Source: Dasyornis broadbenti (lineage: Eukaryota; Chordata; Aves; Passeriformes; Dasyornithidae). Taken from it: a stretch of 64,000 bases of DNA. Made by a program: the position numbers and the translations under genes. Below the pieces are notes generated by a model, which was not told the DNA's origin, did no database searches, and saw only the letters and a program-made list of their open reading frames with translations. This document shows positions 39,190 to 50,640 of the stretch, one piece after another (positions within the stretch are counted from its first letter, which is position 1; every line of letters starts with the position of its first letter). Location: positions 380,025 to 444,024 of the forward strand of contig VZRN01006292.1 of assembly GCA_013397935.1 (NCBI GenBank), read 5' to 3'.

Positions 39190-40255
39190 TAAGACTTTTT
39201 AAAAGCTTTTGATGTAGTCCTGCATGATGATGTTATGTGCTGAACTAAAAAAAAAAGAAAAAAAAAAATGGAAAAGAGGCCAGGCTAAAATGACTCTGCA
39301 GTCTAGTAGGGGCACAAGTGGTTCAAATACCACTTGTTTGGAGTAATTATCAATGATTCACTGTCAAACCAGGGGAACATTGTAAGTGAGGTCCCGCAGG
39401 GGTCTGTCTGGGGTCAGTTTTACTCAGTGCCTTCATTAATGACTTGGATGAGAGTAATGATTTGTATAGAGAGTAAAATTTGTGGATGACATTGAGATGG
39501 AAGGCTTTGTGAGCATTTTGACGAACAGGATTAGAATTTAAAACAATCTTGCTACACTGGTGAAGTGCTCTGAAATCAATAAAATCAAATTCAATAAAGA
39601 ATGCAAAGGACTCCTCTTAGAGGGGAGAAGTCAAATGCAGAGGTGTGAAATGGAGAATAGCTGGCCAGGCAGTGGTACTGGAGGCAAGGCTCTGGGTCCT
39701 GCAGTCAATCATGAACTGAGGATGAGTCAATGGTATAATGCTGCTGAAAAAACATTCGCCCCCGTAATGACTTCACTGTCCCATGAGCTGAACAAATGTA
39801 ATTCTGGTGAATATAAGGATAATTACGCTGTGCTACTCAGCACTAATTATTCAGGTTATGTGCCTAGTTTGGAATACTATTAAAAAAATAAAAAGGGAAA
39901 AATAACTAGAGAAGAGGAAGATGAGTGATTAAATTTATTTAATCTAGAAAGAAAGGAAAATACGAGATGACCTGGTAGCATTCTTCACCTGTGTAAAAGA
40001 TGCACAGAGAAAAGTCGTCTCCATGCCAACAAAAAAATGAGAATTGATTTGCAGCAAGAGAGATGTATGTTAGATCATTATTTTCTCAGTATATCTCAGG
40101 ATTTGAAGAGGTTTCTTAAAGAATTCCCATTGTCAAAGTTTTAGAAGAACAAGACAGGCAAACTTCATTCATGAATGTGTTACAGAGTTGATTCTTCCTC
40201 AGAGGAGATAGGACATTTATGTTTCTTCCAACCCTAGGTGTCTGTGATTTTCATC
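39190..40255 (+). mobile_element. CR1 LINE, decayed 3' half (reverse transcriptase to 3' end)
   Basis: Decayed text of CR1 ORF2 can be followed in order. It has KAFDVVLHDD-like coding at about 39199-39230 (family form KAFDTVPH), then EVPQGSV-like text near 39390, INDLDE at about 39440, a FADD-like box near 39480, and YVPSLEYY (family form VRPHLEYC) at 39860-39880. It ends near CTTCCAACCCTAGGTGTCTGTG. An A-rich stretch interrupts it near 39250. Stops and frameshifts are numerous. The 107-codon ORF at 39560-39883 is a remnant of this reverse transcriptase and not a host gene. The element is 5'-truncated, as most CR1 copies are. Confidence 0.8.
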
Positions 40256-40312
40256 TAACATCTTAAATCACAAGAGAGAACATAATTCTAAATAATCTAA
40301 TTCTGCGATTCA

Positions 40313-40458
40313 GTATTGAAGTGTGTAGTCAATACAATAAAGTGTGAATCATTTAAATTCTGGACTATCTTGCAAGATAGTGGTGTACAGAACCAAAAAG
40401 TTGATGGACCATAATATTTTATTATGGCACAGCTCCTTCCACTAAAGGACTCAGTCCT
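40313..40458. repeat. Cluster of four inverted repeats
   Basis: Four perfect inverted repeats lie within 146 bases. They are GTATTGA/TCAATAC (40313-40335, nine-base loop), ACTATCTTG/CAAGATAGT (40364-40381, no loop), CCATAATA/TATTATGG (40409-40427, three-base loop) and AGGACT/AGTCCT (40446-40458, one-base loop). They begin about 60 bases after the CR1 3' end. No terminal inverted repeats mark a DNA transposon around them. Function is unknown. Confidence 0.55.
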
Positions 40459-41394
40459 AAGAATCTTCATAAATGTCTTTACCTTAATTATTGTACAATT
40501 ACCTTGCCTTTACTCTGGGGAAAAAAAGGCTGCTCACATCTGTATAAAACTGAAGGATTGAGCTTCTTGATGTATTACAGATGTGCATAGCGCAGAAACC
40601 TTTATCAACCTGGCGATGTGTGTCATTGGCTTTTTTTCACTTCTATTTGTGGACTGAGTCCATCTAAAACTAAATCGTGATCCAATTCCACATGTGAAAA
40701 GGAACGCTGTGAGCACTTGCTGTTGCCCATGTGCAGTGTGTGCTGGCTGCTGCCGTGCAGAGCAGCGCTGTGCTGCCCGCACACGAGATGGGCTGGCAGG
40801 GCGGGTGGACAGCTCACCCCGGTGTGCCCTGCTCTACTCAGGCTGCAGCAGCTGAGGATCTGACCTGCAGCATCTCTGGAGTACTGGTTTGCAGCTCTGA
40901 TAAGAGCATCATGAAAGGACACAATTTATTTTTGCCGTGTACACTCTGTTCTAGCAGTTTGCCTCCTCTTCTATTCCCAGAATCCTTGATTTGAGAGTAC
41001 AGGAAATGCTGTAAAATGAAGCAAGATGCCATGAAATGCTGTTTATTCATTCACTGGTTGGTTTCTCTTTTTTTCTTTTACCAGCTCTTTGGGCTTTGGA
41101 GACCAAGTAAGCCTACCAAGAGACATTTGGGGTATCTGGAGACTGCTGCAGAGATTTGAGATTCCCAGTTGGTTATGCAGAGAATTGAGCAAGTCTGTCA
41201 GGTCAGAAAGAAGCCTTCTTCTTACCCAAAGTTTCATTTTTACCTTTTATTCTCTCCTGAGAATGTTTCAGATGGGAAAGAGCTGGGAAGCTTTCTTGAG
41301 TGTAAATACAGGAAAAGAGAGAAAAGCTTTAATTTAGGGATGGAAGCTGAGAGCTGCAAGATAATTCTCCTTTGAGGCAGTCTGGACCACGGCT

Positions 41395-41850
41395 AGGTGC
41401 CTAGCTGAGGGGTCACTCTAGGGTTAGGGTGAGGGTTTTAGGTTCCAGGTTCAGGCAGGGAAAAACACAGAGCTACCTCTTGCATTTAGGAGGAGCTGGT
41501 GAGGGCCTGTGCCAGCTCAGGTTGGAGTTAAGGTTAGGGCAAGAGGAGGAGGAGCAGAATGATAGTGGATGTGGGGCTGGCTGGCAGCTACCAAAGGAAG
41601 CTGGGGTCTGTAAAAGGAATTCTCCTCTGAGGAATTTGTTGTCTGGGGCACAGCTGGGGCTGGCCTTTGGGACAGGAGGTGTAGCAGAACCCGGTTTCTT
41701 TGGATAAAGCTGGCTGGGAAGAAGCAGTAATTTGAGGGTGGCTGATAAGAGCCCAGAGCTCAGACTTGAGTTTCTCCTGACCTTGTGGAACAGGGTTGAG
41801 GTTGGGGTAAGGTGGCCATAGGGGCTTTGCAAAGGAGGAGCAATCAGTCC
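41395..41850 (+). repeat. G-skewed patch with degenerate GGTTAGGG motifs
   Basis: The plus strand is G-rich and repeats short words such as AGGGTTAGGGTGAGGG (41418-41434), AAGGTTAGGG (41530s) and GGGTTGAGGTTGGGG (41790s). The spacing is irregular, so it is neither a clean telomeric array nor a tandem minisatellite. It may be an old degenerate low-complexity expansion. Confidence 0.35.
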
Positions 41851-44800
41851 ATTCTGAGCAGAATCCTGTGGTTAACTCCACAGAGCACTCTGCAGAAACC
41901 TGGGCTCTGCCCCACACCCTTTCTCTAACCCTGACAACAGAAGCTAGCAGAGCGAGCTGTGAGGACATGAGAAAAAAGACAAACAAGGTGTTCTGGACCC
42001 TTTTGGAGCCCGGATCTCTTCTTGGCTTCCTCTCCTCATGCCCCCACAGCAAACCATCCTAATCCATTCTGAAGCCTGAGACTGGTACCTTGGGGCTGCC
42101 TTCAACCCTGCCTCTGCCTCTTACAGTTTCCTGCTTCCCTTCCTTCACCTTGACCTTCTTTCATACTGTAGTCTCAAAAGTCAGGTCTGGCCAAATGCAG
42201 ATGCTAAGTGCTGTTGTAGATGTGCTTATCCAGTCTTCTGACCAACCCTTATGTCCACTACAATCATATAGTACACACGAGAAAAGTCGTCTTGTCTTCT
42301 ACTCTGCGAAAGAAAGAGAACAGCAGCAAGGTGTGGGAGTAGTAGCAACAACTATTTGGCTTTGGAGAGCAGTTGGCTCAGTCACTGAACGAAGTGGATT
42401 TAATTTTATGAAGAGATTGTTTTTGATAGAGACACAGAACTGTTCACTGGGGGAAGACTGGATAGTTACATCTGCTCTGAGAAGTGGTTAGAGTATTCCC
42501 CATCCAATGCTAGTGCCAGGTGTGTCGTATTGGTAGGTAGTGGAAAGGAGGCTCTATTTTCTCTAACAAAATGCATTAAGATTACAACAGAATGAGTTGA
42601 ACATTCAGTATCTTACAAAGATAAGGTCAGCTGAAGTGCACAGCATTTTATATTTTCTCCTGTGAAAACAGAGACAGAAACAGAAAAATGGAGCTCCAGG
42701 GGTTCAGTATCATTAATGTCTGGCAGCAGAAGGAACAAGCTGGTTAACAAGGAGGTTAACACCTAATCCCACAAGAGCTGGTTAGTGTTATTGCCCCAAA
42801 GAATATTCCTCCCCAGCCTCTAAAGCTTTGGCAGAGAGCAGCAATCCCAGCCTTTCCTCCTTCATGCTGAGGGGCACTGAGCCCACACCTCTTGGCTACA
42901 GAAGAGAACTGGTCTCTGGGTGCATCTCAAAAAGCAACTTTTTCATGGATAATACTGTTGACTTTAGTCATAATGCAGACACATAGAGACTCCATCATCT
43001 TGCTGTACATGAAAGAAAAGGATTTCTTCACTTCCCTGATTTATGGAGGAAATGGGAAAACCCTGATTTATTAAAACAAAATAACTATTTCTCCAAAATA
43101 AAGAACTGTAGAACTTCACTCAGCCAAGTGTTTCTCAAGCTACAAGAACACAAAGAAGTAGGAAGAGACTATAAATCAAATAAATTATTTTTTATATCTC
43201 TTCTGTAGCTATATCTGTGCTTTCCATCTGCAAGACTCTCCTGTTCAGCTATTCAGTTTGCAGAACAGATATATTTGAAAAGCTGGCTAAATTGAAGAAT
43301 GTAGACTTCTGTTTAAAAAATTCTTATAAAATCCCTACTTTTTGAATTACCCAGCAATAAGTTTAAATATTAGTATAAAGTGTATTTGTTTTGTTGAACT
43401 CTGTACCAGTCCAGTGACAAATCATGGTGAATATCATTCTTTTTCTTTTGTTCTTTGGGGAAGAATTTTCCCCCAAAGACACACCTTGCTCAGATTGTAA
43501 TTTGGGCCAGAAATTTGTGTAACATTCAACTGCCAGTAATAGACCACTTTTCTGAGAATTGAACAGAAATGTCAAAGTACAAAATCAAGTCAAATAATAA
43601 TTACACTTTATTGAATTCGTGAAAATAAATGAAATAGAATATTTGATAGTAGGGGGGCAGGATGAGAAGAAAATACACAAAATGTTTTTTCCTTGATAGC
43701 AACACTTTAACCTTTTTGTATCTTCTGCCAGGCAGGAAGGAGATCTATGATTGATAGGAGAAGAGAGGTCCCTGTGTTCTTTTCTCACACTCTCCCCTTT
43801 GTATTTTTTACTGATCAACATATTTACTTCCATTGTCTTTGTTTTCTTTTCTTTTCAAATGACATTTTTGCTTTCACTGTAAGCACACCTGAAATTTTTG
43901 CCTTCCCCCCAATGAACTCCCCTTGAAATGTGCCACCTTGAAGCTCTTCATCCACTGCCAACTCTCAACTCTCCCTTGCTAGATTACCCAGTTTTCCAAG
44001 TCCCCTCTATTTTTTCTATGCAGTTCTTGTAGAGTTCATTAATGGAAAAATCGGGAGAAATATACACGACACGATTGCACCTGAAGCCAGCTTCCCTCTG
44101 GAATGACAATAGCCATGTTCATGGAGTGCTGGGGCCAAGCGAACTGTGACAGAATCTTGCACATCTTGAACATCTTCAGCAACCACATGTGTTTTTGCCT
44201 TGAACTACCAGCTGCTGCAAGGCTCATTGGATCTGCTGGAGAACTGTGCAAGGATGGTTATCCTTGTTGTAGAGCCGAGCTGGCTTCTTTCATTTGCAAT
44301 GGGAGCTAGTACATTATTATGGAAAAAGGAGAAATGGGGGAGATGTTGCCTAGACAGCTGAGTTGAACCTGGGATCATGAAGGTTAGATTTGGCAGCAGC
44401 AGTATTATCTCCATTGTTATCAGCCAAAGATAGGGTTGGATTCTTCTATTTTCTGAACTTTCCTAATACCACAGGACCTGGGTGATGAGGTCTTGGCAGC
44501 ATAAGTGTAGATGTCAAAGGTTTATGTACAGTATCAATAGTTTCTAGATTGTTAAAAATCTTACCCTGTGGTATTTGGGTACCTAGATCTCACCTGGGTG
44601 TTTGTGCATCAGTGAGATTGCTTACAGGAAAATCTTCCTTGGGCTTGTCCTAGCACATGTTCTGGCCATGCAGTGGTGTTAAAAGCAGGTCCCAAAGTAG
44701 AATCAGAAAATAATATCAGCAAAAAACTTGGGAAATAGCAATAATAGATAGACAAAACACATACATAATGAAAAACTGTCTACCAACATGTGCATACTTC

Positions 44801-46234
44801 AGAAACAATAAAAAATATATTTAATTTCAACCCTCAGGTGTTCACAGGACTCTTAACTATAATTATTCTGTGCATTGTTTTCAGTGAGGAGAAGGGGAGA
44901 GAAATAGAGAGACAACCCCATTTAGCTGTAAGGGAATGTGTAGATGTGAGTAAACTGTGCTGGTAGTCTTCTAGCTAGATCAGGATTAATTTTCCTGAAT
45001 GGTTTTGGGACAGATTAAATAGGTGAGGCTGCATACTACAGGGACTGTTTTCTCTTGTGTGGAGAAGACACCATGGACACTTAACACCATGCAACAGGAG
45101 AAAGATGTCTTCAGATACTCATATAATTATGTGTTTCCTACCTCCAGATGTGTGGATTCCCTAAGCCATGAATTCAAACATGAGTGGTAATAAGTTGTGT
45201 AGCGATGCCTTGATATGTGGTGTGTCACCTAGAAGACAGTGTCACCAAGGAGAATTCTGCTGTTACCAGTCCCAGTGATGATATGAGAGTAAGTCCCAGG
45301 TTTTTTTACTGTTTAAGCCCGTTTGCTAAAAGTTGTAAAACACCCCTGATATTTTCACATCTCATGGAGACATAGTGCTTGAGATACCAGAACTATGGCA
45401 CATAGTTTTGCCTCTCCTGGAAGAATGTTGTTCCCACCAACAGTGGCATTATGTTACCTACAAAGCCCTGCTTATCTGTGAACTCCTGTATTATTCACAG
45501 ATCCATGGCAGCCCTGGTCCAGTAGCAGTGAGTCACAGAGGACACACATTTTGTGTTTCATAGTGAAGGCGTAGACAACCTGGAGCTGGGCAGCCTCTGT
45601 GGTGCATCAGCTGAACTGCTCTGAAGGAGGGAGATTATACACAACAGGTTAAGACTTCACAGTTTATCAGTTTAATAGTAAACCAGGTGGATTTTAAAGA
45701 CTTGAGGACTAATTGTCTTGAGTTATGGTTCCAAGAAAAATCATGCAAGGCCCTAGGTACTTAGCAACTAGGAATTGAAGTGCCACAACTGGAGAATGAA
45801 AGGCTCTGAAGTAGGACAACTCACTGATGGCTTCAGATTTGTTTTAGAAGTTTTGGACGGATAACTTTGTTTGCACAGACTGCATGCCAGATCAGGTATT
45901 TACTGTCCTCTTAAGCACTGGTACTGGATGAGGAATACCTTAGAGAGGCAGAATAACGTGTCATCAGTGTGAATCATGTGTAGGGTGCTCCGGCTAACTG
46001 GGCAGAAATGTAATTTCCTCCCTGATACTGATCGGCTTTCTTTTCTTGTGTGCTGTGGTGGCCCAATATTAATAACACAGAACCAGAGCCTTACAAGACA
46101 GCAAACAGATTGAGTAACCTTAACAAATGAGTACATAACCCACCAGAAATCATAACAGAGTTTGGGCACAGTAGTTTCAATACTCCAATGTAATAAAATA
46201 AGGCTGAGACTTTGTGTCATCTGACCAATTGAAA

Positions 46235-46310
46235 CAAATTATGTTATATAATATATATTATGTAATATGTGATATGATTGCATATTTGTCATAATTATTA
46301 TATAATTATT
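46235..46310. repeat. AT-rich low-complexity stretch
   Basis: This is nearly pure A/T with repeated ATAAT, TATAT and ATTATG words, including the palindrome ATAATATATATTAT. It is consistent with a decayed AT microsatellite. Confidence 0.7.
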
Positions 46311-47935
46311 TCAGCCTCATTTACCCTTTTCACTGTTACTGCTTCTAGAACTATAGGGATAATTGTATCTTAAGAAAACAAGTAAACTTTTCCATGTTTG
46401 ACAAACTGATATCTCTGCTGAAATGACAGTCCTTTTCAAATCAATCATATCTCTAAACACGAGGTGGTGGCTGTTAACATGCTTACAAAAAGCCTTTTAA
46501 AGTTTTCTGGTGGATCTAGCCCCAACTCGCTCAACTCTAAGACGTAAATGGGCTGCAAAGAAAACCCACTCAAAAAATTTCCCAGCTGAAACTTTGGTTA
46601 CTACCCAGTGTGAGTTCCAAATCAGGTAATAGGAAAAGGGAAGAAATAATAGGCTTTAATAATGTTAGGCTTAAGTTAGTATCAGTCCACTTCTTACTGG
46701 AATCACAAAACCTTAGCACAGCTTACTTGGATAAGTTGAGCTACGTGGGAACATAGATTTCAGAACATTGTTGAAGTCACATTGTTCTGTGATCTCTCTC
46801 TGAAAAATTATAACTCTCAGAGTCTTCAGCAGGCTTTCAAAGGTAAGGTACTTTTTAAAGGATCAGAAGTCAAACAGACTAAAAAAACTGATTTAAAGAC
46901 TGACCTGCTTAAATATGAATGTTAATTCTTGGGTACAGGTAGATTGTGTTTAGCATTCATGCAAAGTATACCCTTCCTTATCACCTGCAGACCTTTTATA
47001 AATAAATAAACACTGCTGAATTAAATCATGAGTATCCAAGAGTGACAGACTTGGCAGGAAAGGCAGACTTCAGAGAAAGCTATGAGAATCTTCTTGTGCA
47101 CGCACAGCTTTTCAGGGATTTGTCCAGTTTATGCATTAATGCACTCTATCATTTTGGTCATGCTTGCTTGCTCCTACACACCTCCTCCCCTAAATGAAGA
47201 CAGTGTGCTGCTACTGTTGCATCTTTCAGAGACTGCAGGATTTGCAGGCAGAGCTGAGCCACGCTCTCTTTGCGGATGGCTCTCTTCACCAGGACACCAC
47301 TACTTCTGTGTTGAAAGTTCCCACCTGGGAGCAAAGCTAGCAAAGGGGCTCCTCAGACTCACCCAGGCAAAGGCATCTGTGTGCAGCTGGTTTGAAACTG
47401 GGCCGTGCTAACCTTGGGGATTTTACACCAAACCAGACTGAGAAGTGCTCACTTACTTGACTGCACCTGGTGATGAGCTGGATGGGACCCTTGTGCTGGT
47501 GGGTGGTTACATGTAGGGAGCCACAGGAATATGTTCAGGTGACAAAGCTGGAGCCAGAGGAGTGCCACTGCCTGTGCTCTCAGCCTAGGGGTAGTGACAC
47601 TGTCTGTGCACTCATCTATCACGTAAAAGTACATGCTTAAATCAATTTCGGTTTCCTGTTCTTCAGTGTTCGGAGCCTTCCTATCAGCTATTACTTTGAG
47701 CAACTGTAAGTGCAGTACACAGCTGGCAATAGGTTATTGGGGTTTGTACCATATTCATCAGATTAACCACTTTTAAACTGTTTTCTTTAAAGTAAAGCAG
47801 CAGCTACTTTATTACCTTGATTTAAGGCAGCAAAATCAAGCCCTTGGTAAATAAGGGGGTTTTAGTACTTTCAGTAACAGGCAGCAATACCTGGTGGTTG
47901 GCTGAGTTGACATTATTGGCATGAGCATATATGAT

Positions 47936-47955
47936 CATGTCACCTGAGTGACATG
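47936..47955. repeat. Perfect 8-bp hairpin with GTCAC half-sites
   Basis: CATGTCAC (47936-47943) pairs with GTGACATG (47948-47955) around CTGA, and a further GTCAC follows at 47957. The CACCTG E-box core lies across the centre. It resembles spaced half-sites for a dimeric DNA-binding factor. Fifteen bases to the right, GGAG|GTAAGTAAC is a strong splice-donor-like sequence, with no supported exon. Confidence 0.5.
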
Positions 47956-49140
47956 GTCACAACAGTATGGAGGTAAGTAACTTTAGCCATGTACTCTGGG
48001 TTTATAGCAGTGCAGCTCAGGTAATGCCAGCAGAGAGGTGGATTCCACAAATTCTTCCTCCACGTGGCCTGCTTTTCTATCCCGAAACAGCCTCTTTGGG
48101 CAATACTGGAGATGCTTTTGAATACTGTGGAGTGATTAATCCCACCAAATGTTGACTGTCTGACCCTTTAACCCAGCAAAGATTTTAGCAGAGGGTTGCC
48201 ATTTTAATGGAGAACAAAATGCAGTTATCAACCACAAGATCTACTGAGATATGGGGAGAAATAACAAGACAATTAATCACATCATTCACACAGAAGAGTA
48301 TTTAGAAGCTCCCCCAATGTAATTTGATGGCTCTTTTGTACCCTTTTTTCCTGCAGTATGATCTGTCTGTCTTTTAAGACTGGAATAGGTTTGCTGTCCT
48401 GGGTAAAACTGCCCCATGTCTTCCTAATGTACAAGTTTAGTACAGTACAAACCTTGGCTTTGTGAGGTCCTGACACCTATCTAGAGGATATCTTTTCTAA
48501 TGGATGTCTTTTTCTAATGTAGTTATCTCTACAATATTTTACTGTCTGTGTGATGATGATAATAAAAACAATTAGATGGCCTTAAGATTCATGGGCAACT
48601 ATGTGATGAGGGAAATTTTTGGAATTAAAAGAACTCCAGGTTAATTTCACACTCCAGATTTCTCCACATGAGAGGCTTTCCAGTGAAATGAGATGCTTCT
48701 CTTTGACTGCTTTACATTATCTGCTCTGGAATAAGTAGAGATGAAGCACTGGAGTTTTATCCTACTGTAAGTCATTATTTTATTGTGGTGGTGATTTCTT
48801 TCAAAACATTCCATCAGTGCTGTGAGCTAGAATTTCATGTTCCTTGGGACTGATGGGGGACACGGCATTTTGGGACTGTAGCACTGGAATTAGAAGCATG
48901 TTTTGTTATTGGTCACTGTAAATCTGCATTTTCTGTAGCCTCTAACATAAGTGTAAAAGTACCACAATTTATCTTTTGCCACAAGAGCTCATTGCTGTCT
49001 GACTGTGGATTTGGGGCTCAGGACAAAAAAAAGTGAGTGGTATAGATAGATACAGGACATATTTATCCCAGATCCCCTGTTCCTAAGCAGCTAGAAGAGA
49101 GCAGCAGCATCTTCCAGTTTATCTGCACTGGAACTTGCCA

Positions 49141-49250
49141 AATCAAAGGTCTGGAAGGGACCTCAAAGTTCATCCGAGTTATCCCACTACCCCTGGGTTC
49201 AACTGTCCTATTTCAGTCTTGATTCAAGCCTTCTAGAGACCTGCACTGGG
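49141..49250 (-). mobile_element. CR1 LINE 3' end fragment, antisense
   Basis: GGAAGGGACCTCAAAGTTCATC at the left end corresponds, on the minus strand, to the GATGATCTCTAGAGGTCCCTTCCAACC-type 3' end of CR1 elements. Only about 100 bases are recognisable. It is a separate insertion from the older antisense copy just to the right. Confidence 0.6.
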
Positions 49251-49369
49251 GAAAAGTCCACAGGAGCAGAGTAAGGAGGCAAAAAGTAAGAACTGTCACG
49301 TGTCTCTGAAAAACTTCACATTGAGTATGGCTTCTCCCAAGACCAGGGAATGCAAGAATAGAAGTACTT

Positions 49370-50640
49370 CTGTGGTAGATCAGGTGAAAGGTCTGACTAG
49401 CTCAATACTGTGTATCTAAGATGTTGAAATAGGGCACATATGCTGAAAAAGGCCTTATAAGGAATTTCTCCTCCAAAGGAGACTGAATGCAGACTGCCTT
49501 TTAAAAATGACATCAATAGGTTTATTTTTTGTTAAATTTGCCATTTCTTTTAAAAACTTTTAATTTTTTTTCACCTGCAGAATATCCTTTGCCATTAAGG
49601 TTCATCATTCAATTCTGAATGGAAAAAAGCCCTTTCATTTTCTTTATTAGAAATTAGAGCTCTGAAGCCCTTTGACTATTGAATTGTGAAAAATAGTGTA
49701 AGACTGTTCCCTGCTCACCTTTAACAAACCATTTGGAAGCTGAAAGTTCCCACAGAATTTAGTCTGCTGTAATATGGGAGCCACTCTACGCATTTATTGT
49801 TCTGACATCTTTCTCCTTCCTTCCTATGCTCATTGTGAAAGTGAGCGGTCAGAATGATGTGCTATAGTCAAGATGGGAATGCATGATAGGTTTTTACAAC
49901 TGTATGACCTTTTTTACTGTTATTTTCCTCTGCTCCCTTTCTCACAATGCTTAATATGCTATTCAGTCTTTTTGAACATGAAAAACTGCTCCAAATCCAC
50001 TTTCCTGTGTGGAAGGAGCTAATTTATGTCCCATCACTATGTATATGTAGTTCATATAATCTATTTCACATTGTATGCATTCACACTGTTTCATGTGCTA
50101 TTTTATCACCAATTAAAATACAAGAAGAATCCTTGTTGCACATCTTCACAGTCTGCTTTACTCTGAACACATTGCTCTGCAGACATTGCAAGCTCACTCT
50201 CTACCCTTTTGCTGCATAACTTTTAAACATCTGGTATAGCATGAGCCCTAACATAGATTTTCATAGTAGTATCTTGTAACCAACCTCTATTGCAAAACCT
50301 GGCCATGTCTCCCTGGTTTTTATTCCCACTTTTTAACTGATGTGTAAGACAGTTCATTAGGACACCTCCTTTCTTCTCAGGAGGCTTAGCTTCTTTGAGA
50401 AGCTTGCTGAAAACTTTGGCAATCAAAATAGACTATATCAAATAAATCACTCTTCTTTACATGCTCACTGACTTTTAAAAAGGCCTTAATAAACTGATAA
50501 CTCAAAAATTCCATTTATAATAAGCACCTCAACCTTTCCCCAGTGTGTCATACTTTGGTTTTATGTCTGTTAAATGTATTCATGATCTTAGTTCCTACTG
50601 ATTTACCTTGTACAGGCAGAAGAAGAATTGGGATGACCAG
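49370..50640 (-). mobile_element. Ancient CR1 LINE with decayed reverse transcriptase, antisense
   Basis: The plus-strand text follows, in order, the antisense of an old amniote CR1 family that I know from turtle and crocodile genomes. The 3' part (TCAGGTGAAAGGTCTGACTAGC) is at 49390. The antisense of VRPHLEYC lies near 49860, NYTYKMMGSKLAV near 50010-50060, and the FADDTKL region near 50140-50220. The stretch before the palm domain (antisense of AFDKVPHQ-type text) is at 50340-50480. Divergence is high and no frame is intact. Matches come from recall, not alignment, so edges are approximate. Confidence 0.7.

Larger units (their letters stand above)
40460..49135. other. Unique non-coding DNA
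   Basis: No gene or transposon is recognised. The longest ORFs are 154 codons at 41588-42052 (-) and 133 codons at 42090-42491 (+); neither has a recognisable motif. The first overlaps ORFs in other frames within a GC-richer, G-skewed patch. A short AT-only stretch lies at 46235-46310 and a palindrome at 47936-47955. Confidence 0.45.

Noticed and set aside
39560..39883. 107-codon ORF as a host gene
   Set aside because: It follows decayed CR1 reverse transcriptase text and lies within a CR1 copy.
41418..41434. Interstitial telomere array
   Set aside because: Only two adjacent TTAGGG-like units are present, too few to call an array.
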